From assembly GCF_963674565.1 (NCBI RefSeq), contig NZ_OY771430.1, positions 4,774,001 through 4,838,000 of the forward strand: a stretch of 64,000 bases of DNA. The letters run 5' to 3'. The DNA is from an uncultured Carboxylicivirga sp. GTDB lineage: Bacteria; Bacteroidota; Bacteroidia; Bacteroidales; Marinilabiliaceae. Shown here in pieces: positions 17,125-26,609 of the stretch; the first letter of the stretch is position 1, and every line of letters starts with the position of its first letter. A model generated the notes under the pieces. The model had not been told where the DNA came from. It did no database searches and saw nothing but the letters and a program-made list of their open reading frames with translations. The translations under genes and the position numbers were made by a program.

Positions 17125-18705
17125 ATGGATACGATAAAACCGGCTGAAGTATCGGATTTATTAAAAAAACAGATTGCAGGCTTCCAAACAGCAACTGATT
17201 TGGAAGAGGTTGGCACAGTTTTACAAGTGGGTGATGGTATCGCCCGTGTTTATGGTTTAACCAACGTTAAGTCAAACGAATTGGTTGAATTAGATTCATG
17301 TACGGGAGTTGTGCTTAACCTAGAGCAAGATAATGTGGGTATAGTATTATTTGGCTCTTCGCAGGCTGTAAAAGAAGGAGATTTGGTGAAACGTACCGGT
17401 CGAATTGCTTCTATCCGCGCCGGAGAAGGTATGTTGGGACGTGTTATAAATGCCATTGGTGAACCCATTGATGGCAAAGGTCCTATTAGCGGTGATACTT
17501 ACGAAATGCCTCTGGAACGAAAAGCTCCACAGGTTATTTACCGACAACCAGTTAAGCAACCTTTACAAACCGGTTTAAGAGCTGTAGATGCCATGACACC
17601 TATTGGTCGTGGGCAGCGTGAGTTAATTATTGGAGACCGTCAGACAGGAAAAACTGCGATTGCAATTGATACAATCATAAATCAACGATCATTTTTCGAA
17701 GCAGGAGAACCTGTTTATTGTATATATGTTGCTGTTGGGCAAAAAGGTAGTACTGTTGCTCAGATCGTAAATACACTTGAGAAACATGGAGCGATGGAAT
17801 ATACGGTTGTTGTTTCTGCTCCTGCAGCCGATCCGTCAGCAATGCAGTTTTATGCTCCTTTCTCAGGAACTGCTATTGGCGAATTCTTCCGTGACACTGG
17901 TCGGTCAGCCTTGATTGTTTATGATGATTTATCTAAACAAGCAGTTTCTTATCGTGAAGTTAGTTTGTTATTACGTCGTCCTCCAGGTCGTGAAGCATAT
18001 CCGGGTGATGTGTTCTATTTACATAGCCGTTTATTGGAACGTGCAGCTAAAATCATTGAATCAGATGAGATTGCAGCAAAAATGAACGACTTACCTGAGT
18101 CATTAAAACCTATTGTTAAGGGAGGTGGATCATTAACAGCCCTGCCTATTATCGAAACACAGGCAGGTGACGTATCAGCATATATTCCAACCAATGTCAT
18201 TTCAATTACCGACGGTCAGATTTTCCTTGAGAGTGATTTATTTAATTCAGGAGTTAGACCAGCGATTAACGTAGGTATTTCAGTTTCTCGTGTTGGTGGT
18301 AGTGCTCAGATTAAACCAATGAAAAAGGTTGCAGGTACTTTAAAACTTGATCAGGCACAATATCGCGAACTGGAAGCATTTGCCAAATTCGGTTCTGATC
18401 TTGATCCGGCTACTATGATGGTGCTGGATAAAGGAAGAAAGAATGTTGAATTATTAAAGCAACCTCAATATAATCCAACAAGAGTAGGTCATCAGGTGGC
18501 CATTATTTATTGTGGTACCAAAGGGTTATTACGAGAAGTTCCTGCAGATAAAGTAAAATTGTGGGAAAAAGAATTTGTTGATTCGTTGGATGTGCGTCAC
18601 AGTAAGATGATTGAAGAAATTGAGGCTGGAGCATACAGTGATGAAATAACAAAAAAGATTGAAGAAGTTGCTGCAGATGTTGTAGCACAAATTATTAAAG
18701 AATAG
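17125..18705 (+). CDS. atpA: ATP synthase F1 subunit alpha
   Basis: 526 residues. The P-loop is GDRQTGKTAIAIDT near residue 171, and the C-terminal signature PAINVGISVSRVGGSAQ near 376 includes the arginine finger. It is the non-catalytic nucleotide-binding subunit and forms the alpha3beta3 head; the partner beta subunit is not in this window. Well conserved, no odd residues. Confidence 0.98.
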   Translation: MDTIKPAEVSDLLKKQIAGFQTATDLEEVGTVLQVGDGIARVYGLTNVKSNELVELDSCTGVVLNLEQDNVGIVLFGSSQAVKEGDLVKRTGRIASIRAGEGMLGRVINAIGEPIDGKGPISGDTYEMPLERKAPQVIYRQPVKQPLQTGLRAVDAMTPIGRGQRELIIGDRQTGKTAIAIDTIINQRSFFEAGEPVYCIYVAVGQKGSTVAQIVNTLEKHGAMEYTVVVSAPAADPSAMQFYAPFSGTAIGEFFRDTGRSALIVYDDLSKQAVSYREVSLLLRRPPGREAYPGDVFYLHSRLLERAAKIIESDEIAAKMNDLPESLKPIVKGGGSLTALPIIETQAGDVSAYIPTNVISITDGQIFLESDLFNSGVRPAINVGISVSRVGGSAQIKPMKKVAGTLKLDQAQYRELEAFAKFGSDLDPATMMVLDKGRKNVELLKQPQYNPTRVGHQVAIIYCGTKGLLREVPADKVKLWEKEFVDSLDVRHSKMIEEIEAGAYSDEITKKIEEVAADVVAQIIKE

Positions 18706-18737
18706 TAACCTGAATAGGTTTTAAATATTAACTCTTT

Positions 18738-19619
18738 ATGCCAAGTTTAAAGGATATACGAATCAGGATTAATTCTGTTAAAACAACTAGGCAGGTAACC
18801 AGTGCCATGAAAATGGTATCGGCAGCTAAGTTTAAAAAAGCACAGGATGATATCTCGCATATCCGTCCATATGTGGATCGGTTGGCAGGTATTATTTTTG
18901 ATTTGAGTCAGTCACTTGATGATGACGTTGAGTTGGAATGGTCAGCAAAACGTGATCCGAATAAGGTACTTTTGGTGGTTGTATCATCTAACAGAGGATT
19001 GTGTGGTGCCTTTAACAGTAATGTTATTAAAGAGACTGAGAGGGTTATTAAAACCAAGTACAATTATCAATTTAAACAGGGTAATCTCGATATTTTTGCA
19101 ATTGGTAAGCAGGCCCAAAAGATTCTTAAATCTCATGGATATCCGGTTGTAAAAGATTTTAATGACCTTTATACAAATACAAGATTTGAATCAGCTAAGG
19201 AAATTGCTGTTGAAATAATGGAGTCCTTCCGAAATGGAACTTATGATGACGTTGTGTTGATCTATAATGAGTTTAAAAATGCAGCGGTACAGGAAGTAAG
19301 ATCCGAACAATTTCTTCCATTACAATTGGCTGAAGCTGGAAGTGGAGTTTATAGTAGTGTTGACTACATAGTTGAACCTGATAAAATCTCCTTTATTAAA
19401 AAGGTAATTCCTGAAGCATTACAAACCATGTTTTATAGTGTTATTCTTGAATCATTGGCTTCAGAACATGGGGCCAGAATGACATCGATGCATAAGGCAA
19501 CCGATAATGCAACTGATATGTTAACCGAATTACAATTGATTTATAATAAGGCTCGACAAGGCGCTATTACAACTGAAATTCTTGAGATTGTTGGTGGAGC
19601 TGAAGCATTGAAGAAGTAA
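18738..19619 (+). CDS. atpG: ATP synthase F1 subunit gamma
   Basis: 293 residues. The N-terminal helix (LKDIRIRINSVKTTRQVTSA) and C-terminal helix (MHKATDNATDMLTELQL) form the central shaft; VVVSSNRGLCGAFNSNV is the usual Rossmann-like core motif. It is the last gene of the operon, followed by a strong terminator. atpD and atpC do not follow, which is the split arrangement found in many Bacteroidota. Confidence 0.97.
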   Translation: MPSLKDIRIRINSVKTTRQVTSAMKMVSAAKFKKAQDDISHIRPYVDRLAGIIFDLSQSLDDDVELEWSAKRDPNKVLLVVVSSNRGLCGAFNSNVIKETERVIKTKYNYQFKQGNLDIFAIGKQAQKILKSHGYPVVKDFNDLYTNTRFESAKEIAVEIMESFRNGTYDDVVLIYNEFKNAAVQEVRSEQFLPLQLAEAGSGVYSSVDYIVEPDKISFIKKVIPEALQTMFYSVILESLASEHGARMTSMHKATDNATDMLTELQLIYNKARQGAITTEILEIVGGAEALKK

Positions 19620-19640
19620 AAAAATAAGCATAGAAATAAG

Positions 19641-19670
19641 AGCCGCAAACATAATTGTTTGCGGCTTTTC
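19641..19670 (+). terminator. Terminator of the ATP synthase operon
   Basis: An 11-bp perfect stem, AGCCGCAAACA (19641-19651) with TGTTTGCGGCT (19656-19666), a 4-nt loop and a T-rich tail. It begins 21 bp after the atpG stop. Confidence 0.9.
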
Positions 19671-19814
19671 TATTGTTATTTGAATGATTCTAAATTAGGG
19701 ATTAAATGGATATTATTTTCTTTATTCTGTAATTTAGGTGTCATATGGAGTCCAGAAACCTTTAAACGGGGCGTAACCGAAAAGCCATACGAGTAGGATC
19801 AAACCATACCTTTT

Positions 19815-20057
19815 ATGAATAACAATTGTCCAAATGTTGAAAAATGCCCTATTTTCAATGGTGTACTTAAGGATCGTAAGATGACAACAAAGTCGTATCA
19901 GACTCAGTATTGCACAGGAGGAGTTGAAAAATATTCTCAATGTAAGCGCTATGCTACTAAAGCGGCATTCGGAGTCTGCCCACCTGATTTATTACCAAAT
20001 TCAGCATTGACCATGGTTCAAATAGCTGAAAAATATGGTTTAACTCAAACTATCTAA
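19815..20057 (+). CDS. Small Cys-rich conserved protein of unknown function
   Basis: 80 residues with five cysteines at 5, 11, 33, 43 and 55, in the contexts CPNVEKCPIFNG, YCTGG, QCKRY and VCPPDLLPNS. The spacing resembles small metal- or Fe-S-binding domains, and I recall similar CPIFNG...CPPDLLPN segments in other Bacteroidota proteins. The function is unknown. It stands alone between two hairpins, with its own direction and no operon partner. The coding potential is supported by the conserved-looking motif rather than by length. Confidence 0.65.
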   Translation: MNNNCPNVEKCPIFNGVLKDRKMTTKSYQTQYCTGGVEKYSQCKRYATKAAFGVCPPDLLPNSALTMVQIAEKYGLTQTI

Positions 20058-20082
20058 AGTACTATTTCACCTTCCCATAGTA

Positions 20083-20126
20083 CCATTTGAACTCGTCAGA
20101 GTTTAAATGGAACTTTGGGTTTTTCT
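20083..20126 (+). terminator. Hairpin after the Cys-rich gene
   Basis: CCATTTGAACTC (20083-20094) pairs with GAGTTTAAATGG (20099-20110) with one G-T pair and a GTCA loop. A run of T bases starts about 10 nt later (20119-20127). It lies between the plus-strand Cys-rich gene and the convergent patatin gene. Confidence 0.5.
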
Positions 20127-20166
20127 TTAATGAACTATTTGTTTTCCAAATCTGAAGTCTCTTCCA

Positions 20167-22443
20167 TTATTGAAATGGAAATCCCATAGTTAGATATAAT
20201 CTTGGTTTATAGTCGGTAGTATTGGTTCCTACTCCAAAAGTAATAGGACCTATTATACTGTTGATTGCCACACCGGTATTGGCACCCAGAATAAATTCAC
20301 CCGGACTCATCATGTATTGCCTTGAATCAAATTGATTATTTCCATACTCAGTGGCATAAATGGCATTGATACTAACATGTCCAAAAAGTATTTGGCCGAT
20401 TTTATAGTTGAATTCTGTTTGCGCCATAAGGAAATTTTCAACAATCTTTTCCCGATAATTTAATCCGGCAAACGAAATTGTTTCAAGTCCCTGATTATAG
20501 ATAGTTCCTCCAATGAAGAAATGCTCAAAGAATGGGGCGTTATTAAAAGAGCCTCCTCCTGCAATTTGCGTTGACATATGGATTGAATTGGAAACTGGAA
20601 AGTGTTTTTTATAACTGGCTATACCTGATAAGTAATAGTCATTTGGAACTTGAATAAATGGATCGACAAAAGGCTGACTTGTTTCGATTCCTTTATAGAG
20701 CTTATAACTTTTAAGATTTGAATTAATGGCAATTCGTATGTGTTTTCCACTAGTGGCAAAAAAACGTTTATTTAATGTGTTTACATCCAAAATTGCCTGA
20801 GCTCTGAAAAAACCATTCCCAAAACGTTCAATCTGATTGTCAAATAATTCAGGTATACCACTTCTTTCACTTACTTTTACTTCTTTCCAGTTTAGCTTAA
20901 ATTCAAGCATGGACCTTCGTTTGAGTGTAAAGGATGTGCCGATTGAAGCCCTCGTTGTAAAATAGTTAAATGTCCCGTATTTTTTTGCGTCTTCGCGATA
21001 AAGAGGAAGTGGAGTTCGTTCAAGATAAAATTCAGTCAGGTAGCCGACTCTCTGTCCTTCGCCTAAATAAGTTATTAGATTTGCTGATAAACGTGGATCT
21101 TCGGAGATATCACCGGTTACACTAAACCGACTGTTTTTTGATACCAGATTTCGTAAAGTGATATTGGCAACTATGCCTGCTTTTAATTCATTATCATATC
21201 GTAAAGAGAACTTGGCTTTGGCTGGTTGGGCTTCGATCGTATTGAAGATAAGATGATACTCTCCATCTGTTTTATTAATTTCATAGCTAATGTTGTTATA
21301 AAATCGAGTGCCTATCAAACGACGCATGCCATTGTTGATGTCCTCTACAGTTATCGAATCGCCGGTTCTAAATCCCAAATTACTGTAGAAATAACTTTTT
21401 GAAATATCTTTTCGGTTTAGAATGCTTATTTTACTTACCAGTATCTTTTCTTCTTTTTGAATTTGTTCTGGCTGAGGTGTTGGACCAATCTTGTTAAGTG
21501 AATCAGCTAATTGTTTGAAGGTGTCAAATTGTAAGCGGGCTGCTGTTTCTCCTCTTTGGATAATATCAATGGCATCAAAAAAACTGGATGCTCCGTATGG
21601 GTCCAAATGTGGTGTTACAATGAAACTGCATAAATCAATTGCTTTCAATGTTTCCTGATTACTTCCAATCATGGCTGAATTAAGCAATACTTTTGTGATA
21701 CTGTTTAAATCTTTCAAGGTAGGATAATCTTCATTACCTACATTAACACCAATGATAATGTCTGCACCCATCTTAATTGCTGTTGAAACCGGGAAATTAT
21801 CCAGTACGCCACCATCAACCAGATACATTGAATCCAATATTACAGGTGTGAAAACACTTGGTATCGCCATGCTTGACCGCATGGCTGTCATTAAATCGCC
21901 ACTGTCGAAAACATGTGTTGTACCTTTTATTAAATCGGCAGCAACACATCTGAATGGTATGGGTAAATCATCAAAATCTTCAATGTCAGAAACATGCCAT
22001 GTAAGTTGTGATAGGAGTTCAGAGATACGCTGTCCTTGAACCATTCCCGATGGCATTGTCAATCCATCCTTAGTGATGTCAAATTCAAGCTGGAAGCGAT
22101 TGTAGTCGTTTTTTTCTATAGGTACCACATCTGTTAACGGAACCATATCGCTTAAAACAACAGACCAATCTATATCTCTAACAATTGAATCCATTTCATC
22201 AGGAGTGTATCCACTGGCATACAAACCTCCTATTATGCTACCCATGCTGGTTCCGGCAATGTAATCTGGTCTGATACCAGCTTCTTCCAGTACTTTTATT
22301 ACACCGATATGTGCCAGTCCTTTAGCTCCACCACCACTAAGGACCAATCCTATTTTGGGCCGAGTTACGCAGCTGTCTTTTTCTTGTGCTATCGCAAGAA
22401 TTGGAAAAACTAGGAGTAATATAAACAGAATTGGTTTGGTCAT
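20167..22443 (-). CDS. Patatin-like phospholipase with C-terminal outer-membrane barrel
   Basis: 758 residues. A signal peptide (ILFILLLVFPILAIA) precedes a patatin domain: oxyanion loop LSGGGAKGLAHIGVI near residue 33, nucleophile GTSMGSIIGG near 64 and catalytic Asp in VDGGVLDNFPVS near 210. Residues about 335-420 look like a POTRA domain (FYSNLGFRTGDSITVEDINN), and the remaining 330 residues alternate in barrel fashion, ending in an aromatic residue pattern (RLYLTMGFPFQ). This is the architecture of PlpD-type (type Vd) autotransporters and of surface esterases. It probably hydrolyses phospholipids at or outside the outer membrane. It ends just upstream of its own neighbour's frame: the methyltransferase gene is 6 bp upstream, so the two are co-transcribed. 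Confidence 0.88.
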   Translation of the reverse strand: MTKPILFILLLVFPILAIAQEKDSCVTRPKIGLVLSGGGAKGLAHIGVIKVLEEAGIRPDYIAGTSMGSIIGGLYASGYTPDEMDSIVRDIDWSVVLSDMVPLTDVVPIEKNDYNRFQLEFDITKDGLTMPSGMVQGQRISELLSQLTWHVSDIEDFDDLPIPFRCVAADLIKGTTHVFDSGDLMTAMRSSMAIPSVFTPVILDSMYLVDGGVLDNFPVSTAIKMGADIIIGVNVGNEDYPTLKDLNSITKVLLNSAMIGSNQETLKAIDLCSFIVTPHLDPYGASSFFDAIDIIQRGETAARLQFDTFKQLADSLNKIGPTPQPEQIQKEEKILVSKISILNRKDISKSYFYSNLGFRTGDSITVEDINNGMRRLIGTRFYNNISYEINKTDGEYHLIFNTIEAQPAKAKFSLRYDNELKAGIVANITLRNLVSKNSRFSVTGDISEDPRLSANLITYLGEGQRVGYLTEFYLERTPLPLYREDAKKYGTFNYFTTRASIGTSFTLKRRSMLEFKLNWKEVKVSERSGIPELFDNQIERFGNGFFRAQAILDVNTLNKRFFATSGKHIRIAINSNLKSYKLYKGIETSQPFVDPFIQVPNDYYLSGIASYKKHFPVSNSIHMSTQIAGGGSFNNAPFFEHFFIGGTIYNQGLETISFAGLNYREKIVENFLMAQTEFNYKIGQILFGHVSINAIYATEYGNNQFDSRQYMMSPGEFILGANTGVAINSIIGPITFGVGTNTTDYKPRLYLTMGFPFQ

Positions 22444-22449
22444 AGGGTC

Positions 22450-23184
22450 TTATTTGTTTTTAATTAGTATGGTTGAACCATACATGTCAGCAATTGGCAG
22501 AAAACATTCCGGAATGGTTGCTTCAAATTCATCAACAGCTTTTTTAACGCCTTCCCAGTTGTGGTTGTAATCATGAATAATAATACATCCTTCCGGATTC
22601 AAACGTGGGTAGAAAAAGTTAAGTGCATCAATAGTCGATTGGTATAAATCGGCATCAATATGAACAAAAGCAAATTGTTTATCTTCCAAACCACTTGTAG
22701 TTTCAGGAAATACGCCTTCTTTTATTTCAATATTTCCGTTTCCACTAATGTATTTAGTGACTTCGGTAGGTGTGGTATTGTCAAACTTAACCGTTTGAGG
22801 GCGAACAGTTCCATCGCAATCTTCACGAATGACTTGTTTTGGAAGACCACTAAAACTATCAAATAAATATAGTTTTCTATCAGTTAACATATGATGAATC
22901 AGTTTGGCTGTTTCACCTTTATACACTCCTAATTCAGCAAGATCACCTTCAATATTCTTATCTTTGATGCGTTTCAACTGAAGCCAATGGCTATAGAATC
23001 GTATTTTATCTTTATCAGTCTTTTCTTCTTTCAGCATTATTTTACTCAGTAAATCTTTTTTCTGATGATCTAACCAGATAAAGGGTTTAAACAATTTATG
23101 GGTGTAAAAACTCCAGAAATAGCTCAACCCAAATGAGGCAGCTAAAACAATCAGTATAAGATTAAGAAACTGAATAATACTCAT
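22450..23184 (-). CDS. TylF/MycF-type O-methyltransferase
   Basis: 244 residues with an N-terminal membrane helix (IIQFLNLILIVLAASFGLSY). The SAM-binding part has GDLAELGVYKGETAKLIHHM near residue 80 and LYLFDSFSGLP near 105; FVHIDADLYQSTIDAL and GCIIIHDYNHNWEG supply the metal-binding Asp residues typical of TylF/macrocin O-methyltransferases. In other bacteria the family methylates sugars in antibiotics or surface polysaccharides, so a glycan or lipid substrate is possible. The stop lies 6 bp before the patatin start, so they form an operon. Confidence 0.82.
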   Translation of the reverse strand: MSIIQFLNLILIVLAASFGLSYFWSFYTHKLFKPFIWLDHQKKDLLSKIMLKEEKTDKDKIRFYSHWLQLKRIKDKNIEGDLAELGVYKGETAKLIHHMLTDRKLYLFDSFSGLPKQVIREDCDGTVRPQTVKFDNTTPTEVTKYISGNGNIEIKEGVFPETTSGLEDKQFAFVHIDADLYQSTIDALNFFYPRLNPEGCIIIHDYNHNWEGVKKAVDEFEATIPECFLPIADMYGSTILIKNK

Positions 23185-23317
23185 GGTTATTTGTTTATGT
23201 GGTAAAAATAATTGTGTTGGTTGATTTTTATGGATTATTTTTGAATGAATGGGTTAATATTCGTTTTGAAAGGAATAATCAGGTTTCAATATTACTTTCA
23301 ATACAGGTGTAATTTAC

Positions 23318-23325
23318 TACTTTTG
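23318..23325 (+). promoter_or_regulatory. -7 element of the isoaspartyl peptidase gene
   Basis: TACTTTTG fits TAnnTTTG and is 31 bp before the ATG at 23356. No TTG at the expected -33 position. Confidence 0.35.
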
Positions 23326-23355
23326 AGATAAGCTTAAAAACACAATTCTTATTAT

Positions 23356-24321
23356 ATGGCAAAGTTATCGGCATTTCTTTTAATTCTTATTTTGATGGTT
23401 TCGTGCCAAACTCAATCACAGAAGCCTCAATGGACGATCGCCATACATGGCGGAGCCGGAAATCTGGATAAGAATTTGTTTGATGAGGAAACAACCAGAA
23501 AATATGAAGCAGGATTATCTGAAGCACTGGAGTTGGGAATTAATATGCTTGAAAATGGAGCTTCAGCTGTTGATGTGGTAGAAAAAGTAGTGAATGTTTT
23601 GGAAGACAATCCACTTTTTAACGCAGGTAAAGGTGCTGTATTTACAAACGATGGCCGTAACGAACTGGATGCAGCCATTATGGATGGACGCGATTTGAAT
23701 GCAGGAACAATTGCCGGAGTGGGTGATATTAAAAATCCGGTTAGTGCTGCCAGAATGGTTATGGATAAATCACCTCATGTGATGATGGTTGGTAAAGGAG
23801 CTTCAAAGTTTGCTGCTGAAAATGGAATAGAGATGGTTGATAGTAGTTACTTTTTTACTGAGAAAAGATGGCAAAGTCTGCAAAAGGCTTTACAGAAAGC
23901 AGGAAAGAATGGCACGGTTGGCTGTGTGGTGATGGATAAAATGGGTAATCTGGCTGCAGCAACATCAACTGGTGGAATGAATAATAAAAGATATGGACGA
24001 GTAGGTGATGTGCCGATCATTGGAGCCGGAACCTATGCTAATAACAAAACTTGCGCAGTTTCGGCAACCGGTCACGGAGAGTACTTTATACGTTATACAG
24101 TTGCTCATGATATTTCAGCCTTGATGGAATATAAAGGTATGAGTCTTTCTGATGCTGCGCATACTGTAGTAAACGGAAAACTAAATAGTGAAGCAGGTAA
24201 TGGAGGTGTAATTGCCGTTGATAAAAACGGTAATTTTGTGTTAGAGATGAACTCGACCGGCATGTTCCGAGGATGGGCTAATTCGTTAGGTGAAAAAGGA
24301 GTTGCAATATTTAAAAACTAA
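23356..24321 (+). CDS. Isoaspartyl peptidase/L-asparaginase (type 2, Ntn hydrolase) lipoprotein
   Basis: 321 residues. A lipoprotein signal (AFLLILILMVSC) suggests attachment to the periplasmic face. Family motifs: IAIHGGAGNL near residue 29, FNAGKGAVFTNDGRNELDA near 92, and the autocleavage site NGTVGCVVMD, where Thr187 becomes the N-terminal nucleophile after self-cleavage; the beta chain has STGGMNNKRYGRVGD and ATGHGEYFIR. It hydrolyses beta-aspartyl dipeptides and asparagine. Followed 12 bp later by the TerB-like gene. Confidence 0.93.
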   Translation: MAKLSAFLLILILMVSCQTQSQKPQWTIAIHGGAGNLDKNLFDEETTRKYEAGLSEALELGINMLENGASAVDVVEKVVNVLEDNPLFNAGKGAVFTNDGRNELDAAIMDGRDLNAGTIAGVGDIKNPVSAARMVMDKSPHVMMVGKGASKFAAENGIEMVDSSYFFTEKRWQSLQKALQKAGKNGTVGCVVMDKMGNLAAATSTGGMNNKRYGRVGDVPIIGAGTYANNKTCAVSATGHGEYFIRYTVAHDISALMEYKGMSLSDAAHTVVNGKLNSEAGNGGVIAVDKNGNFVLEMNSTGMFRGWANSLGEKGVAIFKN

Positions 24322-24333
24322 TAAACAAATAAT

Positions 24334-24705
24334 ATGAGTGTAAAAACCCGCCTTTATGATGCTTTTGGTGAAATGTTGTATGTTGTGGCAATGGCTGATG
24401 GTATTATTCAACCTAAAGAAATTGAGGTGTTGCACAGTGCCTTAAAAAAGCATCCATCGGGAAAGGATATTGAATGGTCTTTTGATTACGAGCGCCTGCA
24501 TCAGACAGATGTGGAAGAGTTGTACCAGAAAGTGTTGAATATCTGCCAGGAGAACGGTCCGGATCCTGAGTATCAGATGCTGGTTGATGTGATGGAGGAG
24601 GTTGCTCATTCAAGTAATGGCATCAATCCTGACGAGCAAAAGGTAATTGATCGATTTATTCATGAGTTAACCGATCGTTTTAAAAATGATATTAAAGATA
24701 TTTAA
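24334..24705 (+). CDS. TerB-like protein
   Basis: 123 residues, all-helical in appearance. The segment YVVAMADGIIQPKEIEVLHS (residues 15-34) matches the TerB pattern A-DG-(I/V)-x3-E, and SSNGINPDEQKVIDRFIHEL is a second copy of the acidic DG/NG-E motif, as expected for the TerB repeat. TerB domains bind metal ions at membranes or as modules in larger proteins. No tellurium-resistance genes are near. It may be co-transcribed with the peptidase. The same fold type may form the N-termini of the two ABC exporters at the window ends. Confidence 0.7.
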   Translation: MSVKTRLYDAFGEMLYVVAMADGIIQPKEIEVLHSALKKHPSGKDIEWSFDYERLHQTDVEELYQKVLNICQENGPDPEYQMLVDVMEEVAHSSNGINPDEQKVIDRFIHELTDRFKNDIKDI

Positions 24706-24728
24706 TTAATTGCTAAACTATTTCTTTT

Positions 24729-24770
24729 GAGACATCTGTGTTATGTTGATAGATGTCTCTTCAATTCTTT
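24729..24770 (+). terminator. Probable terminator after the TerB-like gene
   Basis: GAGACATCT (24729-24737) pairs perfectly with AGATGTCTC (24751-24759) around a 13-nt loop, followed by a T-rich stretch interrupted by A and C. It lies between convergent genes. Confidence 0.45.
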
Positions 24771-24811
24771 ATTCTTTTAAGGTGGCTAAATTACTTTAGC
24801 CAGAATTGGAT

Positions 24812-25540
24812 TTAATCAATACTGTTTTGATCTAAGATTCGTTTAACCAATTCTTTATACTGGCGGCCAATAGGAACGATTTCGGAGTTTATTTTGAAGC
24901 TCCCCGACATAAAACTATCTATTTTGTCAATGGCGATAATAAAGGATCGATGTACCCTCAGGAAATGAGTCTCGGGTAGTTTATCTTCTATATTACTGAT
25001 TGTATTCATGGTTTTAACCATTTTGCCATTTGTGAGGTGAATGGCTACATAGTTTCGTAGACTTTCTACATAAGTAATTTCACGCAACAAAACTTTAATC
25101 ATCATCTTATCAGACTTCACAAAGATAAATGTATCGTTGTATAAGTCAGACTGGGAGCTTTCGTTCAAAGTAATATTGGGTTGGCGAAGTTTAAGAAAGC
25201 GATTAATGGCTTTTATAAAGCGATCAAAAGGAATGGGTTTTATCAGATAATCTAAAACCTGTAGCTCGAAGCCTTCCAATGCATATTCAGAATAGGCGGT
25301 TGTCATGATTACCTCGGGTCTGTTGGTCATGTTCTTTAACAATTGCAAACCCGTAAGTCCCGGCATTTGTATATCCAGAAAAATAAGATCAACCTTATTC
25401 TCATTCAGAAAAGTCATTGCTTCCAATGCATTTCGGCACGACCCTGTCAATTCAAGGTAATCTATCCGGCTCACATATTCTTTTAGTACATCAATGGCCA
25501 GTTCCTCATCGTCCACAATTAAACACTTGATTCTATCCAT
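24812..25540 (-). CDS. LytTR-family response regulator
   Basis: 242 residues. The receiver domain has the acidic pair DDEE at 10-13, phospho-acceptor Asp56 in LIFLDIQMPG, Thr in MTTAYSEYALEG and Lys in LIKPIPF. A C-terminal LytTR DNA-binding domain begins near residue 140 (ITYVESLRNYVAIHLTNGK, then FLRVHRSFIIAIDKI). It is encoded 4 bp after the LytS-like kinase, its presumed partner. Targets are unknown; the divergent amylase gene is a neighbour but no shared operator is visible. Confidence 0.93.
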   Translation of the reverse strand: MDRIKCLIVDDEELAIDVLKEYVSRIDYLELTGSCRNALEAMTFLNENKVDLIFLDIQMPGLTGLQLLKNMTNRPEVIMTTAYSEYALEGFELQVLDYLIKPIPFDRFIKAINRFLKLRQPNITLNESSQSDLYNDTFIFVKSDKMMIKVLLREITYVESLRNYVAIHLTNGKMVKTMNTISNIEDKLPETHFLRVHRSFIIAIDKIDSFMSGSFKINSEIVPIGRQYKELVKRILDQNSID

Positions 25541-25544
25541 CTGC

Positions 25545-26609
25545 TTAATTTTTCAATTGTATTTTCAGAATTACCAAAAATGATTCTTTTTCTTCCTCTA
25601 TCTTCAGCTGATGTTGTTTTGGGTAAAGAATATCCAGACGTCGCTTTACATTTTGCAGTCCAATACCACTGGCTAGCGAACTTTTTTCATTGCCAGATGG
25701 TTTGCTGTTTTCAACCTTCAGGATCAGTTCATCCTCTTTGGCTCCTATCTCAATGGCAATCATCGCAATGCCCGAGAAGCCTTTGGTGCTGTGTTTAAAA
25801 CTGTTCTCAATAAAAGGAAGTAATAACATAGGAGCGATGCGATGTGAATTGAAATCACCCCAGGCATTAAAACTTAGTTCTACTCTCTTTCCATATCTGA
25901 TCTGCTCCAGTTCCAGGTAATTTTTAATGCTCTCCAGTTCCTTTTCAAGACTCACTTCCGGAGCATTGGTTTCGTATAACATATAACGCAACAATCCGGA
26001 TAGTTTTAAAACTACTTCAAGCGACTGATCTGATTTTTTCAGAATTAATGAGTAAAGACTGTTTAAAGTATTAAAAAGAAAATGAGGATGAACCTGGTTC
26101 TTCAGAAAGATAAGTTCGGCCTCCAGTTTATCGTTGATAAGCATCTGCTCATTCTGCTTTACTTTTGCAAGATATTCCATTAGTTTCACTGTCATAGGAA
26201 TTGCCAGTACAGCACCAAAATTAACTGCCGCTCTTACCAATTGTACAATGTTGAGAATTCCAATATTCTCCCATTCAGGAAAAAAATTATCAACAATAAT
26301 GTAATGGTCACTTATTCTTTGTAAGAATGATGCAGAAAAAAGTATGATCAAAAAAGAAAGTATAAACTGCCAGATTTTCCCCTTGTACAAGAAGCGGGGG
26401 AAAAGTATGTAAAGAATGGAATAAACAAGCAGGATTTTAGCAGGCAGATTGATTAATTCAACCAATATGGTTTTGGTAAAGTTGTTATCGTAAGTTCCCC
26501 ATGCAAAAGCAAAAAAAATGGTAAAAACTACCCAGTATGTCAGATGTTGAACAACTCGGTTATTCAGAACTCGGGCCATCAACCCTTTATTAGTTTTTAC
26601 TATTTGCAT
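25545..26609 (-). CDS. LytS-like sensor histidine kinase
   Basis: 354 residues. Four hydrophobic segments in the first 145 residues (for example YWVVFTIFFAFAW and FILSFLIILFSASF) form a membrane sensor without a large extracytoplasmic domain. A short coiled coil leads to the His_kinase box NQVHPHFLFNTLNSLYS (His174/His176), and the ATPase domain has PMLLLPFIENSFKHS (N-box) and SGIGLQNVKRRLDILY (G-box). It forms an operon with the LytTR regulator. A -7-like box TAAGTTTG (complement of 26637-26644) lies upstream without a clear -33. Confidence 0.92.
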   Translation of the reverse strand: MQIVKTNKGLMARVLNNRVVQHLTYWVVFTIFFAFAWGTYDNNFTKTILVELINLPAKILLVYSILYILFPRFLYKGKIWQFILSFLIILFSASFLQRISDHYIIVDNFFPEWENIGILNIVQLVRAAVNFGAVLAIPMTVKLMEYLAKVKQNEQMLINDKLEAELIFLKNQVHPHFLFNTLNSLYSLILKKSDQSLEVVLKLSGLLRYMLYETNAPEVSLEKELESIKNYLELEQIRYGKRVELSFNAWGDFNSHRIAPMLLLPFIENSFKHSTKGFSGIAMIAIEIGAKEDELILKVENSKPSGNEKSSLASGIGLQNVKRRLDILYPKQHQLKIEEEKESFLVILKIQLKN

